Below, piece by piece: positions 11,829 to 22,593 of a stretch of DNA of 64,000 bases. A program made the position numbers and the translations under genes. Origin of the DNA: Scilla litardierei. Taxonomy: Eukaryota; Streptophyta; Magnoliopsida; Asparagales; Asparagaceae. The stretch covers positions 99,591,128 to 99,655,127 of the forward strand of contig CM061133.1 of the NCBI GenBank assembly GCA_030789695.1, given 5' to 3'. The notes under the pieces are model-generated. The model did no database searches. It was given only the letters and a program-made list of their open reading frames with translations, and was not told where the DNA came from. Numbering within the stretch: position 1 is the first letter of the stretch; each line of letters begins with the position of its first letter.

Positions 11829-13113
11829 TGTAGGGTCCCTACCTGGTAGATGGTCAACTTAAACACTAAACCGTTATAGTTAATGATAAGCTTCAACAAA
11901 CAAATTCTCAATAAAAACTTGCAGTGAAATAATCAATGAGAATTATCATAACATAAAAATTAAATAAAAAAGATAAGCAAACCAGAGAAGATCCCATCAC
12001 AAAAGCAATGCTATATCATGGTTTGGTCTCCCCGAACTACTCTAGTCTCCAAACTCACCGCTTGAGATTTTCCACTAAACCTCTCATGTAAGCCGTAAGA
12101 AACACCTTGCAACTTGGCAAACACCTTTCTCAATTGTAAAATCCTCCGATCTCAACACCCTGAAATGCGAATAGCATCACTCTCCAACTGAGAGCACAAC
12201 CACCTCACAACAAAGGCAAAACACCTTACAACCGAGTTGAAGCTTTGTAGAGAAAGAGTACAAACTCATATAGCCTTGAAAAAATGTGTATGTGAATACA
12301 GTGGTGGCTAAGTAGTTGGAATTTCTATTTTAAGGATGTGATCTTAGGAGAATATAAATTAGGGCTAAAAGATATAGGAACTGAAAGCTAGAGCACAAGG
12401 ACAAAATGTGATTATTCTATTATTTTTTAATTTTTTATTTAAATAATTGCGAAATAATTCTTATTTATAGAGAGAAAATTCTATGAAAGAAAATGACAAA
12501 ACAGCCCTTTACAACGGCTATAAAACGACTAGTTTTCTCAAGGTCAATCAAGTCAATGACTAGTTGATTAGTCGATCAAAGACGAGTCATTAGTTAACTA
12601 ATGTCTTAGCATTGGTCGGCTAATGCTTCAATATTGGTTAACTAAACTATGCCGCCAGAGTTTCTGTCTTTTATTAGTTAACTAAGATTTATGCATTGGT
12701 CAGCTAATAAGGGTAAGGGTAAAAATGCATAGTTTAAGAATAATACCCAAGGATTTGGTTTAGGATTAATACTATATAAATTCTAACTTCATTCTTAGGG
12801 TTTCATGTGTGTGTGGTGAATCTTCACGACTTTAACAAAGTTCTAAGACATGAAATAGAAAATACATCAATTACATATTTTACACTTGTATGCTTGATTG
12901 ATATGGTCTTTATTCCATCTTCTTGTCATAGATGTCTTCTTAAATCTTGTTGCCTTGATAATGTTGTTAGCGTCCAAGTACTTGTCATCCAGACTTGAGC
13001 TTTTGATCTTTGGCCTTTGCTAACAGTTTCCTATCAGCTGTACAAACTTATTAGTGTAAGCATTATGTTTGATCATCATCAAACCATATATTGGGAGATT
13101 CCAATACCCAACA
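11829..13113 (-). repeat. 3' LTR of the gag-only copia element
   Basis: 1,285 bp, TG (11829) to CA (13113) on the plus strand. It aligns along its length with 15593-16845. A minus-strand TATA box (CTATAAATAA) lies at 12461-12470. Upstream of it, in U3, GTYRAY palindromes fall at 12593, 12615, 12637, 12677 and 12699, with steps of 22, 22, 40 and 22 bp. Confidence 0.88.
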
Positions 13114-14040
13114 TTCTCGCTTTTTAATGATTACAAACATATATATATATACATATATCAATATCAAAAATTTAATAAATTTAAACATAATTAAACTATA
13201 CTCTCTTTGAGTTTAAGCATACTCCTCTGAATTGATGCTTCCTTTGATTTTGATGCTTTCTAGCACTTCTTCCACCTTTGGCAACACTAAAAAGAAGGGA
13301 GTGATACTACCAATACGATATCATTCTTAGAAGTCACCGCCTCCTTTTATATGGATACCTGAAAAAGTAATCATGAAATTTGATACATTTTTTATTTTGG
13401 GCTCTTGGGGTTAGTACATTAAGGTTAAATCATTAGGGACTTAAATTTCATTCAACAAATTTGGATTTGAACTTAACATCTCAGAAAAACTGATACAGAA
13501 ATACGACATGGTGACAAAACTTATCATGTATTAGTCCACTAGTTTATGGTTATTTGTTGACTAATCCCACTAGTTTATGGTTATTTGTTGACTAATCTGG
13601 CCATCAGTCGACTAATAGATAAGCATTGGTCGACTAATGCTAGCAACAACAAGAAAAAACTGATAGTTTTTATAGAATTATTCTGTGTTCGTGCAAGCAG
13701 TTTTCTTATGTACTTTTTAATATTTAATTACCATTTATTATTACTCGAATTTTCTTGTTCCTATCAAGATTAACATTTTGATTTCAGATTTAATGTTTTT
13801 AATTTCTCTTCCAAACAATATACCTTAAGATATTTGGATTTTGACACCTTATTATATTGGGTTCTTTAGGATTTAATCATTTGGAACCCATATCCATTTT
13901 GGATCTGTTTTCCTAGTGGGTGTATATATATAATTGTTTTAATAATACATATTTTTTCATAAACTTGTTAATATATGTATCTTTATTTTGATTATTCAAG
14001 TTCTTTGGAATCCACTTATGCAATTCACTTTCATTGTTCT

Positions 14041-15470
14041 TTATGGGGTTTCATGTTTGCTATACATGTAAGCATATTTTTTCTTAATATGATTTGCATA
14101 CACATTTTTGTTAACATGCTTCTTTTGTTTATACCCTAATCCATGTTTAGAATTAGAAGTATGTTTGCATGACAATATTATGCTTAAATTTTCTTTTCCT
14201 TTGTTGATTTTATCAACGTTAAGGGTAATTTCTTCGTATTTCATTTTATTGAAAAAAATATCTTTATCTAGCTCTTTTATTCTAATACTTAATTCTAGAC
14301 ATTCATTTTAAGTAAAAAATTTTCCTTTTAAGATCATTGTTTTCTACACCTAAATTTTCATTGATTAAATGATCATTATTTAAATTTAATGCACACACAA
14401 CATGTTCATTCATTAGATTGTCATGTTCTACCTTTAGTGATTAATACATTTTATTTAGACATTTATATTTACAATATAAATCATTGAAAGCTAAGAGTAG
14501 TTCATCTAAATCGGGTTCGGATGTTACCTCTTCGTTTTGTGCTGTGAAACACATGCACATTTTTCTCTTGTTCTTACTTTTCGTCTCCAGAAGATGAGTC
14601 ATCATAGGTTGAATCATGTGTCTTTTTCTTCAATTTTTTTGCTTTTGAACTTTAGCTTGGGACATTCATTCTTCATACGCGTTGACTTGTTGCAGTGAAA
14701 ACATAAAGGCGCACGGTTATATAATTTAATTTTAGATTCATATTTACCTTTAAGGGACTCTTTGAATTTTCTAGCACATATATTGATTTCTCAATCTTCT
14801 TCATCATCATCTGAATATTTAGTATCAGAAGAGACGTGGAACGCAAGATTCTTCTTTTTGGAGATTTTTCTTGCCTTCTCTCGTTAAGTTGTACTTTGTA
14901 CGCCATGCGTTTGGATCTTTTTTGCCTTCTCTCCACAAGTTGTACTTCGTACGCCATGCAATTTCATATTAAATCTTCCATGGACAGGTGGAGAGATTAT
15001 TTGTGAGATTATTTGCCTCCTCGATCGCCATCTTCTTCTCCAATTTCGGTATACGGGATCAAAGAGTCTTTCGGACTAGCTCGGTTTGGGTGTGTGTCTT
15101 GCCCAACGCAGAAAGTGATTTGGTGATGTCGACGAGTCTCGTGAACATGTCAGTGATTGATTTGCCTTCCTTCATTTTAAATGTTTAAATTTACGAACAA
15201 GAAAGGTTATTTTAGATTTTTAACTTTATTCGTACCTTGTAGGTTACATATAAAATATGCCATCTTTGGTGCGTGTTTATAGCGGTTGAGAATTGGTTGA
15301 ATTCGTTGCTATCTAATGTGCAAAATAGTGCGTTTGTAGCTTTAGCATCTAGCATAACCTTCGCCTTTTCTGAATCGGTCCAAGTTGTATAGGGCATGGA
15401 AGGTTCGATGTATGGTGTCTCCACGATGTTCCATATATCACAGTAGATAGATCTGAGGTAGATCGTCATT
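14041..15470 (-). pseudogene. Copia gag (UBN2-type capsid) remnant
   Basis: Reading from the right, 15469-15212 encodes a capsid segment typical of plant copia gag. It includes WNIVETPYIEPSMPYTTWTD and then SEKAKVMLDAKATNALFCTL. A degraded zinc knuckle follows in another frame near 14655-14705 (CFHCNKST-R-MKNEC). There the metal-binding His of CX2CX4HX4C has become Arg. Further on, the tail at 14244-14041 has the LSIILS...GLGYKQ pattern seen after the knuckle in long-gag (SIRE-like) copia elements. Stops and frameshifts break it throughout. Gag would package element RNA into cytoplasmic particles; this copy cannot. Confidence 0.8.
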
Positions 15471-15580
15471 CTCCTCTTCCAGTAACAGTAGTTGAAACCA
15501 TCGAATATTGATGGTTTTATTGTGGAGTGGCTTTGTTGGAATTGTGATCCGTTGGTTATTGATGATATCCTATAACTTGT

Positions 15581-15590
15581 GCTGATACCA
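15581..15590 (-). promoter_or_regulatory. Primer-binding site of the gag-only copia element
   Basis: The minus strand reads TGGTATCAGC, matching the initiator-methionine tRNA primer site used by most plant copia elements. It lies two bases inside the right (5') LTR and fixes the orientation. Confidence 0.85.
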
Positions 15591-15592
15591 AA

Positions 15593-16845
15593 TTCAGGGT
15601 CTTATCTGGTAAATAGGCAACTTAAACACTACCAGTCACGGTTAGTGATAAGCTTTTCACGAACCAATTTTCAATAAAAACTTGTAACGGAATAATCAAT
15701 GAGAATTATCACAATTAAAAAATAAAATAAACAAGATAAGAAAATCATAGAAGATCCCATCGCAAACGCAACGATATATCATGGTCCGGTCTCCTCGACC
15801 TACTCCAATTCACAAGTTCACTTCTTAAGATTTTTCACTTAGTCTCTTACAAACCGTAAGAGAAAAACCTTACAACTTGGCAAACACCCTTGCCAATTGC
15901 AAAACTCACAATCTTAACATCTTGAGATATGAAAAGCATCTCTCAAATCGGGAGTACAACCACCTCACAACCGAGGCAAAACACCTCACAACTGAGATAA
16001 AGCTTTGTAGAAAAAGAGTAGAAACTCATATAGCCTTGAAGAATGTGTATGTGAATACAATGGTGGTTAAGAAGTAGGATTTTCTTTAAGGATTTGAACT
16101 TGGGAGAATAAAAATTAGGGCTCAAAGAGAAAAGAAATGAAAGTTAGAGCACACGTGCAAAATGGGATTATTTTATTATTTTTCTTCTCTATTTTTGTTA
16201 TTTAAATACCCGAGAAATACTTCCTATTTATAAAGGGATATTCTATGAGAGAAAATGACAAAACAACCCTCTACAGCAGCTAAAGAACGGATAGTTTTCT
16301 TAAGGTCAACGTAGCCACCGGCTAGTTGACTAGTCGACCAGTCGACCAGATAAGGGTCACTAGTTGATTAATGGCTTAGCGTTGGTCGACTAATGCTTCA
16401 ACGTTGGTCGACTAAACTGTGCCGCCGAAGTTCATGTCTTCTATTAGTCGACTAGTATTTATTCATTGGTCACTAGTAAGGGTAAAATATACACAGTTTA
16501 AGTATGAAACCTAGAGATTTGGTTTAAGATTAAGTCTATATGAATTCTAAGTCCATTCCTAGAGTTTCATGTGTGTGATGAATCTTCAAGGCTTTAACAT
16601 GAGTTTTAAGTTAAGAAATGAAAATACATCAATTCCATATTATACACTTGTATGTTTGATTGATGTAGTATTTAGTCCATCTTCTTGTCATAGAGATGTT
16701 AGCGTCCAAGAACTTGTCATCCACACTTGAGTTTTTAATCGTTGACCTTTGCTAACAGCTTCATATCAGCTGCAAAACCACATTAGTGCAAACGTTATGT
16801 TTGATCATTATCAAAACCTATATTGGGGGATTTCAATATCCAATA
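15593..16845 (-). repeat. 5' LTR of the gag-only copia element
   Basis: 1,253 bp. The outer terminus CAATA (16841-16845) has lost the usual CA. The minus-strand TATA box TTTATAAATA is at 16225-16234. In U3 above it, GTYGAY palindrome cores sit at 16341, 16363, 16385, 16407, 16447 and 16469, with steps of 22, 22, 22, 40 and 22 bp. This matches the other LTR despite base changes. Confidence 0.87.
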
Positions 16846-16850
16846 TATTT

Positions 16851-17772
16851 CTCCTCCAACAAGTAACGTCACCTTTTGCAATCTAGCATAGGTTGGCCGG
16901 GATCAAGAACATTCTTTGGAGCTTGAATCCCACCAATTGAGTTTAGTAACTACACCGAAAACTTATTTGTGAGTGGCGCAAGGAATCCTGGTTTTGGCAA
17001 AATGATTCATGTTAACGAACTAAGAAGTAATCTGTGTCTCATAAACAAATGTGTGTCTCATAGACAATAACACGTATCAGCTTCCATAAGAGGAAATCTC
17101 CTCATAGGCCAATACGTCCGCTTCCCACTCTGTTTTTGAGAAGATCAGCACCATCATATTGATTTGAGTGCTCTTTCTGTGATTACTGACATATAATCTC
17201 ATTAGTTGTCTTATATTCCCTTTACATCTCTTTTGTGGCAAATTGAATATGGAAAGCTACGTTACATTCTTGATATCCCATAAGCTTGATTAAGACTTCC
17301 ATACATTGGTGATGCTATGTGATAATATATAGTAAGAGCTTTTCAATTTATAATTTATTGCACTATTATATGTCGGTATCGATTCCAGCAATTTACTATT
17401 TTTTTTGCTTAAACATGAATCATGATTATGCAATCTATTGATGTGATGCTTGGATAAAAATAAATGGCCTGCAGAATAACAAACTGAATCTATCAAGATA
17501 AGAGGTGACAATATTTTCCACGAAATTTTCATTAGATCATATTAAATTTTGGGCACAATTACAGCATGTCTTGTTAACCACTTGAAGCATGATCACAAAC
17601 GTTTCCTTAATATTATGGATAGTTCATACTGTATGTATTTGTTATTTCACTATCTTCTTTACGTGTTATTATTTTGCAAAGTAAATATTATAAATGATCT
17701 GATTGTTATTCTCATTATCTTGATATATATTGATGATTATGTTGTGCCAGTGATCATGTCTCTTCTGTATAG
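16851..17772. other. Rest of intron 1, unassigned
   Basis: AT-rich, no recognisable element or gene. It ends in the acceptor CTGTATAG before the exon at 17773. Confidence 0.7.
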
Positions 17773-17835
17773 GCATTGTTGGAGCTTCGAGAACGGTACT
17801 TTGGGCCAAAATTTGAGCTCTTGTCACATGACAAG
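17773..17835 (+). CDS. Histidine-phosphatase gene, internal exon b
   Basis: 21 codons encoding ALLELRERYFGPKFELLSHD plus a final Lys, between acceptor TATAG (ending 17772) and donor AAG|GTGAG. LxELRERYFG is the segment that follows the YSPFSRT motif in plant members of this family. It is phase 0 on both sides, joining exon a (ending ...SQGK) and exon c (starting YAEIW) without a shift. The next intron is 24,399 bp and filled with nested elements. Confidence 0.88.
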
Positions 17836-18269
17836 GTGAGAATTTTATACGCATCACCTTATTTTATTGGGTATATAGTTACGTCAGTGTAGCATATGAG
17901 CTCCTGGTTCATTATGTTAACTAGGGATGAATACTAACTGAATGTATCAGAGTTTTGTTTTTCTGAAATATCATTAGAATATCTTGCCTATAAAGATATG
18001 GGTATTCATTGGTCTGATCTGAAAGTTTTTTCTCTTTTTAACTGAATTTATACCCGAACCAGAAACTCGGATGGCTTTGGGAGCTGATGGAATGGTTCTG
18101 ATAAAATCAACTTGTGATTTGGGGAAAATTTACCTGTATGATTACAATTGGTACCAGCACACAATTGTACACGATGTCCTTTTTCCACTTTTGTGCGGGT
18201 GATATATAAGATTAGACAGTGTGAGATGCAACTTCTTCTAAGGGGCTCCAAAGGTTAAAAAAGTTACAC
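17836..18269. other. Start of intron 2, unassigned
   Basis: No element recognised. The intron as a whole runs 17836-42234 and contains every feature listed between those positions. Confidence 0.6.
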
Positions 18270-19284
18270 TCATTACCGATGAAGAGTGTGGATCGAAATG
18301 GTTTAAACTTATAGGGTTTGTGATGAGACTTAGGGAAAACTAAATTAGTGTTTCTAACCTAAAGATAGATAAGGTTTTAGGCCTCTCACCCCGGAGATTA
18401 GAGTGACCACATACTTCAATATCTCACATGCAGAAGATTACTTTGGACCACATGCCTTTGCGATTCTTTCCCCATTCTCCTTGCATGCAAAATATTTCAT
18501 TGGTTTTATAAACACACAGTTTATGAACTCAATTTTCTTTATCCACTATTTTATAATCTAATTACAATGAAATGCATTACTGCCTTTATATAGAAAATAA
18601 AAATTTGACACCTAAAGAAAACTAGTCCTAGTTAATCTACGATTCTAAAAACATAAATTTGGATTTTATAATTAATGCTACAAAAAGACTCAAATTAAAA
18701 TCCTAAATTGATTTAAAATCTAATAAAATAAACCAAATAAATAAGAAAACTTCTAACAAACTCAAACATAGGAATGAAATAAACGACTTCATTAAAAGGA
18801 AATTCAAAAAAAACTTAAAAGAGATATATACTAAAATACTTATATAAAAGGGATATGGAAGGACCCAAAAATCAAAAGACTAAATGACTCAAACCCCTAA
18901 AAGGTGTCTGATTCTATTCCTTCTTCGATTATGAGTCATTTCTTTATTAGGATTCGCTTTGATTCCCAATGAATTTGCACGTGTTTTTTGTTTGTTTCGC
19001 TGCAAATCTCCACGGGTTAGAGAAAATTTTAAGTTTTGATGTAAAACAATATGAAGAAACACAAAGCAGTCATGTCGGGAGTAATGATCCAATGATGGTA
19101 ATGATGAATATAAGAAAAGATGCAGTACCTGGTTTGTATGAAGTGGATCATCTGGAGTAATAAAAGTTATATGCTCTATTTCAAGTTTAACAAACTGGCT
19201 CGAATGTCTGTTCCAACGTGGACTCTATTTGAGGTGTTAGCTCAAACAGTGTCTCAAACTTTGCCTTCTAATGTAGATCCACCC
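18270..19284 (-). repeat. LTR-like part of a degraded gypsy element, minus orientation
   Basis: 18293-18410 repeats in direct orientation at 21973-22090 (the GGTTTAAAC...ATAAGGTTTTAG...GAGATT tract). 18580-18980 resembles 32880-33260 in the same orientation and the reverse complement of 22153-22508 and 32355-32720. All contain AAAGACTCAAA/TTTGAGTCTTT words. So one LTR family is present here in both orientations. No coding sequence is left. Confidence 0.55.
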
Positions 19285-19438
19285 CAGGCTTAGGCTTAGG
19301 CTCAGGCTCAGACTTATACTCAGAAATTGACTCGAGCTCGATTATAGACTCAGGCTCGGGCTCAGGCTCAAACTCGGGCTCAGGCTCGAACTCAAACTTA
19401 GGCTCATAATTATACTCAATACCTGGCTCGAGCTTGAT
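19285..19438 (+). repeat. Imperfect GGCTCA hexamer array
   Basis: About 150 bp of variants of a six-base word (GGCTCA, GGCTTA, GGCTCG, AACTCA). It resumes at 21766-21815 beyond the solo LTR, so the LTR landed inside the array. The frame is not conserved as protein. Confidence 0.8.
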
Positions 19439-19450
19439 CCCAAATTGACA

Positions 19451-21765
19451 CTTGGTGTAATGGTTCGTAAATTCTTTAAATAAATTTTTGGTTGATTTTC
19501 ATCAAATTATTTTAATTTCTTCTCCTTCTCTCGCTTTATATATTTTCTTTCTTTCTTTTATTTTTTCCGTTCATTATTTTTGGCCCAAGCCCACCGGCCC
19601 AATTTCCCCTTTTACAACCCAATTCCCTTCCCTTAAAATCATTGAGCACTGGGGCCCACCCCCATTCTAACTGCAGCTGGCCGATCTCTCTTTTATTCTG
19701 AGGAAAACAAATCTCCACCGTCCTCTTCTTCACACTCACGAGAAACTCTAGCTCTTGCGAACGAACCATCGCCCCCTTAATTTCCTTTGCCTCTTCGTTC
19801 TCTTCAGTTACACGGATTTTCCATCACGATCTTTACACGATCTTTCTCCCAATGGCTCTCACAACGTCTATATCTCTCATCTCTTTCTTCATGGGAGTTT
19901 TATGCGAAAATCTTAGTTTTCCGATTTCTCGTGGGGTTGATCGTTTTTAATCCTCTTTTTCAAGCAACCATCAACGATTGGTGGAGGGCTTGAGCAAGGA
20001 GATACGTGGCTAACTACGGTGAACAGTAGATTATTTTTAAATCCAAGATTTATTTCCAATTTATTTTCAGTTAATTTCTGAAATATTTTTGGAGTTTAAT
20101 CCACGAGAAATTGTTGGTTTTTGGGTGTTGATTGGGGACGTGATGAATCATGATTAAGTGAGGGATTTTATCCCTACATGATTTAATTTTTTGGCACTCT
20201 TTTGGGTTTTACGGCGACCTTCGCTGTTGCCTCACCTGTCTTGTATTTTCTGTTGGATTCTAATTTCGGTCGGTCATTGGTGTGGGTGTGTTGTGATGGA
20301 CCATGGGTGTTTCGCTTGACTATGGCTGTCGCCTTTTGCTTGCAGCTGTTTTGGGGTTGAGTTGCCGTTGGGTTTTTGGGGTTTACCCTTTTAGGCCTTC
20401 CCTCTTGTAGCGTCAACAATTTTCTGCCCAGCTTTTCTGCCCAGCTGAACATCTTACAAGGACTTGGACCCATGCTAAATCTTACGACTATTTGCTGCCT
20501 TTGTTGCTGCCTTTGGGTCTTAACCACATGCTGTTGCCACCTACTGTCGGGTTCTTTTCCGGGGCTGTTTTTTCTGCTGTTGGGTTCATGTGTTGTGCAA
20601 TATATTTAATTTAAGTTGCATCACTGTTGGGATTGATGGGCTTACTGTTCATGCACTAAATTGTGGCAACCCCACTTGAGCTGGTATACCGAATATTCTT
20701 TTAGGATGGCGAACGTGAATCTGATCACACTTTGTACTTTTACTTACTTTCTTTCAGTATATTATTTCCAACCTCAAAGGATTTTGAAATTTTAAATGAT
20801 TTGCTTGTATAAATTTCTTTTAAGCATATCATGACTCATAACTTGATCACATTACCTTGAACACGGAGATTATGCAGTCATTTAGAACAGGAACACATAG
20901 ACTTAATGCATTGAACCATAAGTACATAATTTAAGACCCCATGAACATAGATATCTTAAGAATAGTTAGACAACTAGAAACAGTCACAGTACCATGACAT
21001 AGCACTCAACACTGAACTTAAACATCCTTACACATTGACTCACTGTGGGTTGGATAAACTCATAATAGAGAGAGCCACGTTCATAGTTTCATAGAAGATT
21101 CTATCATAGTTTCTTGATTTAGTCATTTTCACATTTTCAAGTTTGGACTCGACCCATGATAGCTTCCCGTGATACACATTGGTTTTCGGGTTGCATACTG
21201 TGCTCTCCATTATGAGTCACAACTTAGAGCGATTAACTAAACTTTTAGTGACACACTAAAAATCCATAACATGTTACTTTAAGTTCAGTAAATTATTTTA
21301 TTTTTTTTGCTTAAACTAATCATATCATGTTACTTTTCTGTTAGCAATATATTATTGCATGCCCATTCTATTTTTTGTACTTAACAGAATGCTTGGTTTA
21401 GATATAATATACTTTGCTAAACAGTGGTACAATTTTTGTTGTCTCCGCTAGGTGTTGAACAGGAATACCCGGAGGCACCGAAGTATGAGGAATCGGAGTT
21501 ACCTCTCCAGGACGCAGAGTTTTGAGTTCAGGTCGAGTGAAGTGTATCATCTTGTAGTTTTCTTTTCATGTATTTCGTTTTAGTTAAGAAATTGTACTTT
21601 TAATGCATTGAACTTTGTAATCCTCGTTATGAAGGAAATGGAATAAAATGAGTATCTTTATTTTGGTTGTTTCTTACTATGCTCTATATTGCTTTCAATG
21701 GTATCCGCAGGACCTGCTTTGCATGAAAATAATTATGCCCCTTGGAAGCGGGGCGTGACACTTGG
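19451..21765 (+). mobile_element. Gypsy solo LTR with 5-bp target duplication CTTGG
   Basis: A 2,305-bp LTR (19456-21760) begins TGTAATGG and ends GGGCGTGACA. It is flanked on both sides by CTTGG (19451-19455, 21761-21765). It shows the landmarks of the 42836-45267 copy: pyrimidine-rich 5' region, GGTGAACAGTAGAT, and the 3' end AATGGAATAAAATGAGTA...TATCCGCAGG. The absence of any internal region together with intact target duplications is the mark of unequal recombination between two LTRs of one insertion. ORFs inside (19488-20609) are not genes. Confidence 0.9.
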
Positions 21766-21943
21766 GCTCAAGCTTGATGTTCATGATAGATCTCAGACTT
21801 AAGCTCAAGCTTTGGATCTGAAACCAAATTTAACCTTTTCTACTTTTAAGGGGTTTTTCTCTTTGTTGGCTAATTGAAGGAAATCTTAAACTATACCAAA
21901 GGAAATAATAGAAAGATGCTGAAAGAGAAAGATATGGTTTGTA

Positions 21944-21961
21944 GCTCTGGTACCAATTGAC
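21944..21961 (-). promoter_or_regulatory. Primer-binding-site-like sequence of the minus gypsy relic
   Basis: The minus strand reads GTCAATTGGTACCAGAGC, close to the usual TGGTATCAGAGC. It sits immediately left of the second copy of the 18293-type repeat (21973-22152), as expected if that copy is the 5' LTR of a minus-strand element. Confidence 0.5.
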
Positions 21962-22152
21962 GAAGAAAATGAAGCAAAAGGGTTTAAACATATAGGATTT
22001 ATGATGAGATTTGGGAAAAATAAGTCATGGTCTCTACACTAAAGATAAAGATAAGGTTTTAGATCTCTCATGCTAGAGATTGAATTAACCACCGACTTCA
22101 TTGCCTTGCATGTAAAAGGTTTCTTCAAACCTCACGCCAAGATGGCTCAACG

Positions 22153-22508
22153 AGGATTCATCCAGTTTAAATTTCAGATATAGTTTATTTTATTTTATTT
22201 TAGATTTTTATTTCATTTATGGTTTTGGTTCTTTGAGTCTTCTAAATATTTTGAGAATTTTGGTTGTTTTATTTATGATAGAGTTTAAGTCATTTGAGTC
22301 TTTTATTTTAAGGCCTTTTTAGTTATTTTAGAGTTTTAGTCCTACACTGGATGTTATTTTTTAAAGCTAAGTTGTAAGCATATATAAAAGCCTTAAACTT
22401 ATTTATTTTATGGATTGATGGAATTAAATAGAAATTTTCATGTATAATTTCAGTTTCTCGAGAAAAATCAAATCTTTTGCATTATAGTGCGAGAGTGTAC
22501 TTGGTTGT
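22153..22508 (+). repeat. LTR (left part) of a plus-strand gypsy relic, interrupted by the hAT element
   Basis: Runs from GATTCATCCAGTTTAAATTT to GTACTTGGTTG and matches 32355-32720, which starts TGATGCATCCAATTTAAG. The match continues at 28153 after the hAT insertion: GAGGTTTGAAAAATCTTCGC here, GTGGTCTGAAAAATATTCGC at 32736. This proves that 22508 and 28153 were once adjacent. Confidence 0.75.
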
Positions 22509-22593
22509 TTGGTAAATAGTGATTTAAATATCAGTCGATATATTGAAATCGGTCGATATATTGTTTCAGTCTCAGTTTATCTTAATGATTATA

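Larger units (their letters stand above)
11824..16850 (-). mobile_element. Gag-only copia retrotransposon with two LTRs and 5-bp target duplication TATTT
   Basis: Two direct LTRs (11829-13113 and 15593-16845) enclose a 2.5-kb interior that keeps gag but has no visible protease, integrase or reverse transcriptase. TATTT occurs immediately outside both ends (11824-11828, 16846-16850). Minus orientation is shown by the primer-binding site beside the right LTR, by the purine-rich AAAAAGCGAGAA beside the left LTR, and by minus-strand TATA boxes in both LTRs. The LTRs differ by many substitutions and small indels, so the insertion is old. It lies antisense in intron 1 of the phosphatase gene. Mobility would have needed enzymes from another copy. 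Confidence 0.88.

Noticed and set aside
18889..19160. Small ORFs at 18889-19092 (-) and 18969-19160 (+) as genes
   Set aside because: Overlapping, unrelated to any family I know, and inside repeat-family sequence.
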